From Granulicella sp. 5B5 (GTDB lineage: Bacteria; Acidobacteriota; Terriglobia; Terriglobales; Acidobacteriaceae), in assembly GCF_014083945.1 (NCBI RefSeq), contig NZ_CP046444.1, positions 1,364,001-1,428,000 on the forward strand: DNA of 64,000 bases. The letters are read 5' to 3'. Shown piece by piece: positions 56,467 through 64,000 of the stretch. Below the pieces are notes generated by a model that worked only from the letters and a program-made list of their open reading frames with translations, was not told where the DNA came from and did no database searches. Each line of letters opens with the position of its first letter. Within the stretch, counting starts at the first letter, position 1. Both the position numbers and the translations under genes were made by a program.

Positions 56467-57819
56467 CTAGTCGATGACTCGCCATGCGAGCAGGCGGCTC
56501 TGCACCGCGCTCGCATTCATGTTCTGGTTTCCAAGCAGCAGCTCAAAGTGAGGGATGCTTCCATCGGGCCGCTGGATGCGCCTCAGAAAAGGAAGTAGCT
56601 GAGCATCATCGGAGACGAAGTCCCACGCGCCCTCGGTTCCTGACATCGAGGTGCCTTCAACAATAAGCGCATTTCCGTTGTTCGCCAGGTTAGGAACATA
56701 GGCAACGAGGCAGAACACGCGGCGTTGGGGATCGTTCCAGGCCGAGTCCCACTGTTTGGGCTCTCCCGGCTTGGGTGAGCGATTGATGACCGAGAAGACG
56801 TTCGCCTTGTAATCGTTGTGAAAGACAAAGTTCATATTGCGCTCGTAGAGCTCAACCCAGGGGTTCGCCTCCGAGGCGCCGATAAGAACGGTATTGCCAG
56901 ACTTGAGATCGTTGGGCCGGACGTCGCGAGCGTAGCGGACTTGTAGTTCACTCTGGTAGCGCTCAGAGAGGCGTTCGAGCTGGTCAACGGCATTGAGGTC
57001 GACGATAGAGGTATAGCGGCGATCGGCGAGATTGGAGAGCCACTCGGGGAGTGTGGCATCCGGACGGTACCCCATAGTCTCAGGTGGCTGGGCGCGATAC
57101 TCCCCCTGCAGATAGTCATTGAGACCGATGGAGCGACCGGAGATGTTGTGAAAGAGTACGAGACCCGAGTCGGCCGGTACTACGAGCGTAGGTTGCCCTT
57201 TCAGCAGCAAGTGGCTCCACAAAGGATGTTGCGGTACAGGTGCAGAGGCAGCGAGTGAAAGCCGATGTTCGCGGATACCGAGCACCACGACAACCACAAA
57301 CAGCAGTCCGCAGAGGAACCACGGTAGCCGCTGCGTGCTTTGCTGACGCTCCGCAGGGGTGACGCCGGGTAATGGAGGCGTCATTGCGGGTAAATGAGGT
57401 AACTGCTCAGTTGTACGGGGAACGGCAGCAGCAACCCGCGGCTCAAAGACCGGAACGTATCCTCCACGCGGAATAACGAGACATACAGGCTCACCCGCGC
57501 CTTCGTGCTGAAAGTAGAGCTCAAGGCGTTGGCGTAGACGGCTGGCCTGGGTACGGACGATACCGTCAATCGAGGAGTCGTAATCTTGCAAGCGGCCAAA
57601 TACCGCGTGGCCGATGCGCTGCTCATTGATCTCTGCCTCGCGCCCTTTGAAGGCCATGTCGCACACATAGGTGAGCAGAGTGCAGAGGCGTTCGCTGCGC
57701 GCGAAGGTAGGAGAGATCAGGATACGGTTGAGCAGCTCCCGGCGAGCGAGGTCAGGCCAGTCTGCCGCGGATGTGGTCTCGGCGGAAGCGCTCTGTGCTC
57801 GTTCGAGTTCACTCTTCAT
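56467..57819 (-). CDS. Membrane-anchored winged-helix-type regulator (acidobacterial type)
   Basis: A 450-residue protein; the start at 57819 (MKSELERAQS) is preferred to 57942, whose extra 41 residues look non-coding. Residues ~30-125 form a compact domain (SERLCTLLTYVCDMAFKG, NEQRIGHAVFG, VRTQASRLRQRLELYF, IPRGGYVPVF) common in Acidobacteria and likely DNA-binding. A Pro-rich linker and one membrane helix follow (about 167-183), then a ~265-residue C-terminal part, which by topology would be periplasmic and has no recognised domain. The architecture recalls CadC-type one-component sensors. It is divergent from receptor 5 (345 bp), its probable target. The function is inferred. Confidence 0.75.
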   Translation of the reverse strand: MKSELERAQSASAETTSAADWPDLARRELLNRILISPTFARSERLCTLLTYVCDMAFKGREAEINEQRIGHAVFGRLQDYDSSIDGIVRTQASRLRQRLELYFQHEGAGEPVCLVIPRGGYVPVFEPRVAAAVPRTTEQLPHLPAMTPPLPGVTPAERQQSTQRLPWFLCGLLFVVVVVLGIREHRLSLAASAPVPQHPLWSHLLLKGQPTLVVPADSGLVLFHNISGRSIGLNDYLQGEYRAQPPETMGYRPDATLPEWLSNLADRRYTSIVDLNAVDQLERLSERYQSELQVRYARDVRPNDLKSGNTVLIGASEANPWVELYERNMNFVFHNDYKANVFSVINRSPKPGEPKQWDSAWNDPQRRVFCLVAYVPNLANNGNALIVEGTSMSGTEGAWDFVSDDAQLLPFLRRIQRPDGSIPHFELLLGNQNMNASAVQSRLLAWRVID

Positions 57820-58163
57820 CACAACGGTCAATGTCCTTAAACAGCGATTAAAACAGCCATTTGTGAACAGCCAGTGAATGACTTTGTAACCGTGTGTTGA
57901 CTGTATCAGGATGCATGAAGATGCGATAACTGGCTGACTCACAGCGGGTTGTGGCGTGTATCGGTGACGTCACCGTGAATTCGTTAGGCGCAACGCACGG
58001 AGGCTGCTAGAGGTAAGCGTGTTCTCACAGAGAAAGCAACCTTGAGCCATAGGGCTTGAGAGCGAAGGGTGCGGCCTCCAGGTAGCCGGGTCTGGAGATG
58101 CGATAGTCCTGCAGCACCGGCACAGCAGAACCCTCTTACGGATTGGCAAGGAGCGAATACATC
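57820..58163. promoter_or_regulatory. Divergent promoter region, membrane regulator / receptor 5
   Basis: No gene is seen. The clearest signal is a perfect 14-bp palindrome at 57962-57975. Confidence 0.45.
57962..57975. promoter_or_regulatory. Perfect palindrome CGGTGACGTCACCG
   Basis: A 14-bp perfect inverted repeat with a TGACGTCA core, ~190 bp upstream of receptor 5 and ~140 bp upstream of the divergent regulator gene. It is the best operator candidate of this intergenic region. Confidence 0.5.
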
Positions 58164-61100
58164 ATGAATCGGCAGCCGCATCGTGGAATGAACAGACCTG
58201 TCCTGCATCGACTGGCGATGGTCCTGTTTCTGGCGTTAACCCCGTGGGCCTCGGCCCGCGCACAGTTTGACTCGGGCGCAGTGCTAGGCAACATCAAGGA
58301 CCCCTCGGGCGCGATCATCCCCTCGGCGACGGTAGAGCTGGACAGCGTGGCACAGGGCACAAAGGTGCTGAGGAAGACGGACTCGGGCGGTGCCTATGAG
58401 TTCGATAGCGTACAGCCGGGCGAGTACATCCTGGTGGTTTCGGCGCAGGGGTTCGAGGTGTCGAAGACGGATGCGTTCAAGGTGAACGTAGGCGCTCGGC
58501 AACGCGTGGATCTGGCCTTGAAGCTGGGTGAAGCGAGCGACACGGTAACGGTCTCCGGCGCGGCGTCGCTGCTTGAGACCGACACCAGCGACCGTGGCGA
58601 GACGGTCCCCGGCAACGAAGCTGTGGCGCTGCCGTTGAATGGGCGTTCATACGCGGACCTGGCGCAGCTCGTACCGGGTGTGCGACGTTCTTTGATCGCA
58701 ACGGTAGCGTCCGTACCACCGCGCGACGCCTCTTATGACGTGAACGGCCTGACCTCAATGGACAACAACTTCACGCTGGATGGCATCGACAACAACGCCT
58801 ACCAGGAGGCCAATCAGGGCTACTCGAACGAAGCGGTGATCCCGTCCCCCGACGCGCTGCAGGAGTTCAAGGTACAGACGGACAACTACTCAGCGGAGTA
58901 TGGCCGAGCCGGCGGCGCGATCGTGAACGCCACCACACGCAGCGGCACAAACATGTTTCATGGCGGCGCGTATGACTACCTGCGCAATACAGTGCTGAAC
59001 GCCTTCGGGCCGTTTTATGGCACAGGTGTAAAGCCGACCCTGGTGCAGAACCAGTTCGGTGGTACCTTTGGCGGCCCGGTGCTGAAGGACAAGCTGTTCT
59101 TCTTCGTGGACTACGAAGGGCTGCGCTCTGTCGCTCACACGCTCATGACGGCGACGTTGCCAACACCGACGGAGCTCACAGGCCTGTTCACCTCAGACGG
59201 CACACCGACAGGCACTCCTGTCCCGGTAAAGAACCCGTACACCGGTGCGGTCTATGCCAACGGCCAGGTGCCGCTGACTGATCCGAACATCGACCCGGTA
59301 GCTCTGGAGGCATTCAAGTATCTGCCAACGCCTAATATTCCCGGCGCGTCGCTGACTGCGGCGAACTACCAGTACCTGCCGGCCAGCACAACCACTGACG
59401 ACAAGGGCGATGCGCGCGCGGATTACACACTGAACTCACAGCAGAACGGCTTCGTCCGCTACAGCCAGCGCGCTGTAAGCTACTTCCAGCCGCCTGCATT
59501 TCCCGGCATCGCTGGTGGAAACACGAACGGCACGCTCTATGCCCGGACACGTCAGGTGGCCGCGGGCTGGAACTGGACGCTGACTTCGAGTTCGATCCTG
59601 GAGTTGCGCTTTGGGCAAACATGGACACAGAGCGGCAAGAGCCCCATCTTTCTGGGTGCGACGAACTTCTACACAGCCGCGGGCATCACAGGCGTAAACA
59701 TCCCCACCGATCCAGCCTATACGGGTGGCCTCAATGCTCAGGCTGTCACAGGCTTCTCCGCCTTCGGCGAGCAGACGACGAACCCGCAGTTCAACTATCC
59801 CACGCAGACCAACCCGAGGGTGAACTACACATGGGGCAAAGGACGCCACAGCCTGAAGGTAGGCTATGAGTTCGGCCTCTTGAACCAGGCGATCTCGGAC
59901 TTCCATCCGAAGTATGGCAGTGACGTGTACGGCGGCGCTTTCAGCTCGACGACAGGCTCTACGTCGCAGGCAGCAAACCTGACGGACTTCCTCTTCGGCG
60001 CGCGCAACAACTACTCCCTCAACGCGTACAACGAGATCAACTACGAACGCTACTGGCACATGGCCTACATCCAGGATGACTGGAAAGCCCTGCCGAAGCT
60101 GACGATCAACGCCGGTCTGCGGTACGAGTTTGTCTCGCCGAACTACGAGCAGAACAACAACCTGCTGAACTACGATCCTGTGAACCAGCGTCTGTTGCAC
60201 GCGGGAACTGGCACAGACGTGACCAGCACAGCGCCGGGACACATCTATACGCTCCACTATGTGGGCGGAGGCTCACTCGCCAATCGCGGGCTGGTGAACC
60301 CGGACTATAAGGACTTTGGGCCACGGCTTGGGTTCTCCTACCAGGTGCTCCCCAAAACGGTGATCCGCGGCGGTTACGCCATCAGCTATGCGTATCTGTT
60401 CCGCTTCGGTGGCGAAGGCATGCTTGGCTACAACGGCCCGAACAACTACGACGCGACGATCAACCAGACGCCAGACCAAGGGCTCTGCGTTACGCAGGCT
60501 GGGTCGACAGCGGGTTCGCTGACACTAGACCCGAGCACATGCTTCCGCCGCACACAGGATGGCTACGAGAACGACTTCGACGGCCCCGCGAACTTCTCCA
60601 CGCTCAAGGCGCAAACACGCTATCAGTTGAAGGACTTCAAAACGCCTTACGTGCAGGCCTATCACCTCTCCGCCCAGCAGGAGCTGCCATATAAGTTCAC
60701 GCTGGAGGTCTCATACGTTGGCGACCACGCCGTACACGTTCCAGCGCTGGAGGACACCAACCAGGCGCGGACCTGTTTGCCCAGCGAAATCCCAGCGGCG
60801 AACCCCGGTCAGTGCGCAACGTCGCTGCAGGGACGGCGTCCAATCTCCACCTTTACGGACATCCTCACCGAATCGAACGCCGGCTTCCTGGACTACAACT
60901 CATTGCAGACCAAACTTGAGAGGCGGTTCTCGCAAGGCATCTTCCTGATCAACTCGTTCACCTGGTCGCACGGGGTCAACAACTCATCGGCCGACCTTGA
61001 GGCAAATAACGGCGACGGCGCAGTGGTGAATATCGCAAACGTAAAGAGTGATCGCGGCCCATCAGGCTACAACCAGCCGCTCAACGATACGACCTCCGTA

Positions 61101-61694
61101 ATCGCCGACATTCCGTTCGGGCACGGTGAGCGATTTGGCTCAAGCATCCCAGGCTGGGAGCAACAGGTGCTTGGTGGCTGGCAGCTCACGGGCATCAATG
61201 TCGTAACCAGTGGCGTGCCCATCAACCTGACGTATACCGCAAGCACCAACCAGGTGGTCTCGACGACAAGCTCCGCCTACTCCCTGCGCCCGAACCTCAC
61301 GGGCACGCCCGGTGCGGTGTACGGCAAGACGTTGACGAAGACGAACAGCTCGCTGAACGGGTACTTCGTCCAGTCGGGTGTCTCGGTGCCACTGGGATCG
61401 CAGCTCTTCGGCACCGCGGGACGCAACGATCTGAGCGGGCCGGCATATGGCCAGTTCGACCTGGCGGCGCACAAAAAGTTCACGCTGCCCAACGAGCGGT
61501 ATAGCGCGGAGTTTCGCATCGAAGCATTCAACGTGCTGAACGCGACAAACTACATCAGCCCGGGCTCATCAATCGGCAGCGTAAACAGCAACTCAGGCGC
61601 GTTTACGCAGAGCGGAAGCTTCGGACAGTTCAGCGGCAGCAGCAGCGTATATCCATCCCGCCAGGTACAGCTGGCACTGCGACTCGCCTTCTAA
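58164..61694 (+). CDS. TonB-dependent receptor, Oar-like (receptor 5)
   Basis: A 1176-residue outer-membrane receptor. The ATG at 58164 has AAGGAG ten bases upstream; a TTG at 58143 and an ATG at 58188 are alternatives. It has a signal peptide (ending ASARAQ), a carboxypeptidase-regulatory-like domain (GAVLGNIKDPSGAIIPSATV), a plug (AVALPLNGRSYADLAQLVPG, EYGRAGGAIVNATTRSGT) and a barrel ending VQLALRLAF. It is the first of two plus-strand genes, the second being an exported 2H phosphoesterase, and is divergent from a membrane-anchored regulator, so the three may form one sensing and uptake unit. Ligand unknown. Confidence 0.93.
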   Translation: MNRQPHRGMNRPVLHRLAMVLFLALTPWASARAQFDSGAVLGNIKDPSGAIIPSATVELDSVAQGTKVLRKTDSGGAYEFDSVQPGEYILVVSAQGFEVSKTDAFKVNVGARQRVDLALKLGEASDTVTVSGAASLLETDTSDRGETVPGNEAVALPLNGRSYADLAQLVPGVRRSLIATVASVPPRDASYDVNGLTSMDNNFTLDGIDNNAYQEANQGYSNEAVIPSPDALQEFKVQTDNYSAEYGRAGGAIVNATTRSGTNMFHGGAYDYLRNTVLNAFGPFYGTGVKPTLVQNQFGGTFGGPVLKDKLFFFVDYEGLRSVAHTLMTATLPTPTELTGLFTSDGTPTGTPVPVKNPYTGAVYANGQVPLTDPNIDPVALEAFKYLPTPNIPGASLTAANYQYLPASTTTDDKGDARADYTLNSQQNGFVRYSQRAVSYFQPPAFPGIAGGNTNGTLYARTRQVAAGWNWTLTSSSILELRFGQTWTQSGKSPIFLGATNFYTAAGITGVNIPTDPAYTGGLNAQAVTGFSAFGEQTTNPQFNYPTQTNPRVNYTWGKGRHSLKVGYEFGLLNQAISDFHPKYGSDVYGGAFSSTTGSTSQAANLTDFLFGARNNYSLNAYNEINYERYWHMAYIQDDWKALPKLTINAGLRYEFVSPNYEQNNNLLNYDPVNQRLLHAGTGTDVTSTAPGHIYTLHYVGGGSLANRGLVNPDYKDFGPRLGFSYQVLPKTVIRGGYAISYAYLFRFGGEGMLGYNGPNNYDATINQTPDQGLCVTQAGSTAGSLTLDPSTCFRRTQDGYENDFDGPANFSTLKAQTRYQLKDFKTPYVQAYHLSAQQELPYKFTLEVSYVGDHAVHVPALEDTNQARTCLPSEIPAANPGQCATSLQGRRPISTFTDILTESNAGFLDYNSLQTKLERRFSQGIFLINSFTWSHGVNNSSADLEANNGDGAVVNIANVKSDRGPSGYNQPLNDTTSVIADIPFGHGERFGSSIPGWEQQVLGGWQLTGINVVTSGVPINLTYTASTNQVVSTTSSAYSLRPNLTGTPGAVYGKTLTKTNSSLNGYFVQSGVSVPLGSQLFGTAGRNDLSGPAYGQFDLAAHKKFTLPNERYSAEFRIEAFNVLNATNYISPGSSIGSVNSNSGAFTQSGSFGQFSGSSSVYPSRQVQLALRLAF

Positions 61695-61714
61695 GCAACA
61701 AATCCCAAGACTAA

Positions 61715-61742
61715 GGGCAGCGGCCTTTCACGGCTGCTGCCC
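61715..61742 (+). terminator. Hairpin after TonB receptor 5
   Basis: GGGCAGC (61715-61721) pairs with GCTGCCC (61736-61742), with additional AGC/GCT pairs inside. No T-run follows, so it may be a processing or attenuation hairpin. Confidence 0.5.
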
Positions 61743-61804
61743 ACGCTCTCCAATCTTTGGAGACGCGGGTTTCGTGTTCTCTCAAAACAGAAAGGATCGT
61801 TTCG

Positions 61805-62650
61805 ATGTCTATCGTGAATACCCGTTCGAGTCGTCGTGCATTTCTCTTGCAGGCCTCTGCTTTAACTGCAGCGGCTGCGCTGCCGGGCGCACTTGTAGCT
61901 CAGTCTAATCCGGCACTGGATGCTCCAATCGACATCGAGGCGATCGAGCAGCAGGCCGCGAAGATACCGAACCGTGACACGCTGCTGAAGTTCAACACCA
62001 ACGGCACCCGGAAGCCCTTCGCGGGCAACACGGTGATCTGCCATCTGCCCGTGCAGTGCACCATGCGCGACGCGATGGTGTCGCTGCATCAGGAATTGGC
62101 CGCCTCACCGTTCCGGCACAAGCTGGGATTGACCTCGACCGACAGCTATCACATGACAGTCTTCCCCGGTGCAAACGATCAGGACCGCACAGCATACGGA
62201 TGGCCATCATACGTGCCGCTCAACGCAACGATCGAGCAGTGCAATCAGACCGTGGAAGAACGCATGCAGGCAGCACGCCTGCGTTGCAAGCTGCCCCTCC
62301 GCGTGCGCGTGGACGAGCCGGCAACGCTGAACTACTTCGCCGCATGCACGCTGCGCATGGTGCCCGCCGATCGCGAGGAGAACACCAAACTACGCGCGCT
62401 GCGTGATCAACTGGCCGAGGTCTACGGGTTCCGCACGAAGGACCACGACCAGTACACATTTCACATCACAATGTCATACCAGACCGCGCGCTTTACAGCG
62501 CAGGAGCAGATGGCCTACCGGAAAATCCTGCGTGCGCACCTGCAACATATCACAGCCGCCGCTCCCGTACTGGAGCTCGGCGAGCCCGAGTATTGCATCT
62601 TTCCTGACATGTTCCGCTTCGAACCGAAGATACTGCTTGCCTGCTCGTAG
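61805..62650 (+). CDS. Tat-exported 2H phosphoesterase-like protein (DUF1868 type)
   Basis: A 281-residue protein. The ATG at 61805 has AAGGA eight bases upstream. The N-terminus carries a twin-arginine signal (SRRAFLLQASAL, then an Ala-rich h-region ending LVAQ), so it is folded in the cytoplasm and sent to the periplasm. The body has the two HxT motifs of the 2H phosphoesterase superfamily: H116 in YHMTVFPG and H220 in TFHITMSY, ~104 residues apart. Superfamily members open cyclic phosphates (2',3'-cyclic nucleotides or 1'',2''-cyclic sugars) or ligate RNA. Periplasmic placement argues for a small-molecule cyclic phosphate. It follows receptor 5 by 110 bp. Confidence 0.85.
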   Translation: MSIVNTRSSRRAFLLQASALTAAAALPGALVAQSNPALDAPIDIEAIEQQAAKIPNRDTLLKFNTNGTRKPFAGNTVICHLPVQCTMRDAMVSLHQELAASPFRHKLGLTSTDSYHMTVFPGANDQDRTAYGWPSYVPLNATIEQCNQTVEERMQAARLRCKLPLRVRVDEPATLNYFAACTLRMVPADREENTKLRALRDQLAEVYGFRTKDHDQYTFHITMSYQTARFTAQEQMAYRKILRAHLQHITAAAPVLELGEPEYCIFPDMFRFEPKILLACS

Positions 62651-62722
62651 GCATGCAAGAGTGCGACGCTCATCCGCCATATCCATCGATCCAGAAGGAT
62701 GAGGAGCAAAACTTAAAAAGCA

Positions 62723-62748
62723 AAAGCCCCCAAAATTGCGGGGGCTTT
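62723..62748. terminator. Bidirectional terminator between 2H phosphoesterase gene and tRNA-Ser
   Basis: AAAGCCCCC (62723-62731) pairs with GGGGGCTTT (62740-62748), an 8-nt loop, with A-rich and T-rich ends usable from both strands. Confidence 0.85.
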
Positions 62749-62787
62749 GTCGGCTTCTGGCGTTCTGAAACGATGAACGCGAATGTA

Positions 62788-62880
62788 TGGCGGAGAGTGG
62801 GGGATTCGAACCCCCGATAGAACTTTTGATCCTATAACGGTTTAGCAAACCGCCGCCTTCAGCCTCTCGGCCAACTCTCC
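62788..62880 (-). tRNA. tRNA-Ser (anticodon GCT)
   Basis: Read on the minus strand: acceptor GGAGAG/CTCTCC, D-arm GGCCGAGAGGCTGAAGGC, anticodon stem-loop with TTGCTAA (anticodon GCT), a long variable arm typical of class II tRNAs, T-arm GGGGGTTCGAATCCCCC, and an encoded CCA (62788-62790). Confidence 0.96.
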
Positions 62881-63035
62881 TGCGGGTGGTCTCGAAGTAC
62901 AGACCGCTCGGATTCCTGTCAGAAGTATAGCCTAACCGCGCGGCCGCCCGCACGCCAGTCGTACATTCTCATCCATCTACCGTTCGCGCCTGCGCGCCAT
63001 CCGCGTTATAGTGCGTAGAAACTGCCCACACCGCA

Positions 63036-64000
63036 GTGCCCGCACAGTCCGGGCCAAGGAGACACCCGGCCATACGCAGCCCAGCCGCCAGCAACAAGCT
63101 ACGCCTCCTCCCGCTCATCGGCGCAACCTACTTTATGGTGGCCGGCGGGCCTTACGGTTTGGAAGACATTCTCGGCAAGGCCGGCTACCTGCGAGCGCTC
63201 CTGCTGCTCGCCATCATCCCTCTTATCTGGAGCCTGCCCACCTCCCTCATGGTCGGCGAACTCGCCAGCGCCATCCCCGACGAAGGCGGCTACTACGTCT
63301 GGGTCCGCCGCGCGCTTGGCCGCTTCTGGGGCTTTCAGGAAGCATGGCTCTCGCTCGCAGCCAGCGTCTTCGACATGGCCATCTACCCGGTCATCTTCGT
63401 CGACTACCTCTCGCGCCTCGCGCCCAGCCTCACCGCCGGTTATCGCGGAGTCCTATGGGCACTCGCCGTCGTTCTAATCTGCACGCTCTGGAATCTCCGT
63501 GGCGCAAAGGTCGTCGGCGTCGGCTCCGTCATTCTCTTCTGCATCCTGCTCGCGCCCTTTGTCGTGCTCATCGGCTACGCGATGCTCCGCTGGCACGGCA
63601 TCGGCTCCGGCGCCATACTGCATCCCGTCGCCGCACCGGACATGGCCGGGGCCATCTCCGTCACACTCTGGAACTACATGGGCTGGGACAACGCCTCCAC
63701 CGTCGCGCAGGAGGTCGAAGACCCGCAGCGCAACTACCCGCGTGCGATGGTCTCTGCCGCGGTCCTCGTAGCTCTCACATACATCCTTCCGTTACTCGCA
63801 GTCGGTCTCGCCGGCCTCGCAGCAGACCAGTTCTCCACCGGCGCCTGGACCGACGCCGCACGCACCCTTGCAGGCCCGTTCCTCGCTCTCACCATCGTCA
63901 TCGGCGGCATGATCAACGGCACCGGCATGTTCAATGCCCTCATGCTCAGCTACACCCGCGTTCCCTTCGCAATGGCCGAAGACGGCATGTTGCCCGGCGC
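63036..64000 (+). CDS. APC-family amino acid permease (3' truncated by window edge)
   Basis: The frame is open from 63012; the only usual start codon before the first membrane helix is a GTG at 63036, with no convincing ribosome binding site, so the start is uncertain. The protein continues to the window end (about 321 residues seen). Features: LIGATYFMVAGGPYGLEDIL in TM1 (the flexible Gly-rich break of APC carriers), ELASAIPDEGGYYVWVRRALG in TM2-3 (a signature of the amino acid/polyamine/organocation family), WNYMGWDNASTVAQEVEDPQRNYPRA, and about eight of twelve helices. It would import an amino acid or polyamine across the inner membrane. Confidence 0.88.
   Translation, partial: MPAQSGPRRHPAIRSPAASNKLRLLPLIGATYFMVAGGPYGLEDILGKAGYLRALLLLAIIPLIWSLPTSLMVGELASAIPDEGGYYVWVRRALGRFWGFQEAWLSLAASVFDMAIYPVIFVDYLSRLAPSLTAGYRGVLWALAVVLICTLWNLRGAKVVGVGSVILFCILLAPFVVLIGYAMLRWHGIGSGAILHPVAAPDMAGAISVTLWNYMGWDNASTVAQEVEDPQRNYPRAMVSAAVLVALTYILPLLAVGLAGLAADQFSTGAWTDAARTLAGPFLALTIVIGGMINGTGMFNALMLSYTRVPFAMAEDGMLPG

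Noticed and set aside
62689-62953. Minus-strand open frame spanning tRNA-Ser
   Set aside because: It runs through a complete tRNA gene and a terminator, so it is not a protein gene.

Overview
The window is high-GC bacterial chromosome, very probably from an Acidobacteriota member of the Terriglobus/Granulicella/Edaphobacter type (order Terriglobales). The clues are five very large Oar-like TonB-dependent receptors that carry an N-terminal carboxypeptidase-regulatory-like domain and have no SusD partner, a tricorn-like protease, many secreted glycoside hydrolases, and intergenic DNA full of small variable-stem palindromes. The genus is an inference; no rRNA lies in the window.

Layout. 1-9 kb is ordinary chromosome: the end of a tricorn-like S41 protease, a DHA2 drug exporter, a VWA protein, a Nudix hydrolase, the maltosyltransferase GlgE, a small nucleotidyltransferase pair and an Asp/Glu racemase. 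9-18 kb is a molybdenum hydroxylase (xanthine dehydrogenase family) cluster: large, 2Fe-2S and FAD subunits on the plus strand, a TetR regulator and an SDR, then the convergent maturation genes xdhC and mocA. A tRNA-Pro follows. 18.7-42 kb is an accessory carbohydrate region: two TonB receptors, a beta-helix (GH141-like) enzyme, a Ni/Co transporter, a GH8 exo-oligoxylanase, GTP-type PEP carboxykinase, a third receptor paired with a PL5 alginate lyase, and an amidohydrolase.

42-56.4 kb is the most striking part. It is an alpha-mannoside locus organised around a LacI regulator: one arm reads receptor, GH38 alpha-mannosidase, then a GH92 alpha-mannosidase fused to a calcium-type phosphatidylinositol phospholipase C domain; the other reads lacI, then a second GH92. 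The GH92-PLC fusion suggests that the locus takes apart GPI anchors or GPI-linked mannoproteins of fungi or other eukaryotes. 56.4-62.7 kb holds a membrane-anchored regulator, a fifth receptor and a Tat-exported 2H phosphoesterase. The window ends with a tRNA-Ser and a truncated APC permease.

How the parts work together (inference): the receptors import oligosaccharides cut by the secreted enzymes, LacI and the membrane regulator control two receptor loci, and PEP carboxykinase would support gluconeogenesis on non-sugar carbon. Assignments rest on motifs read by eye; no database search was run.
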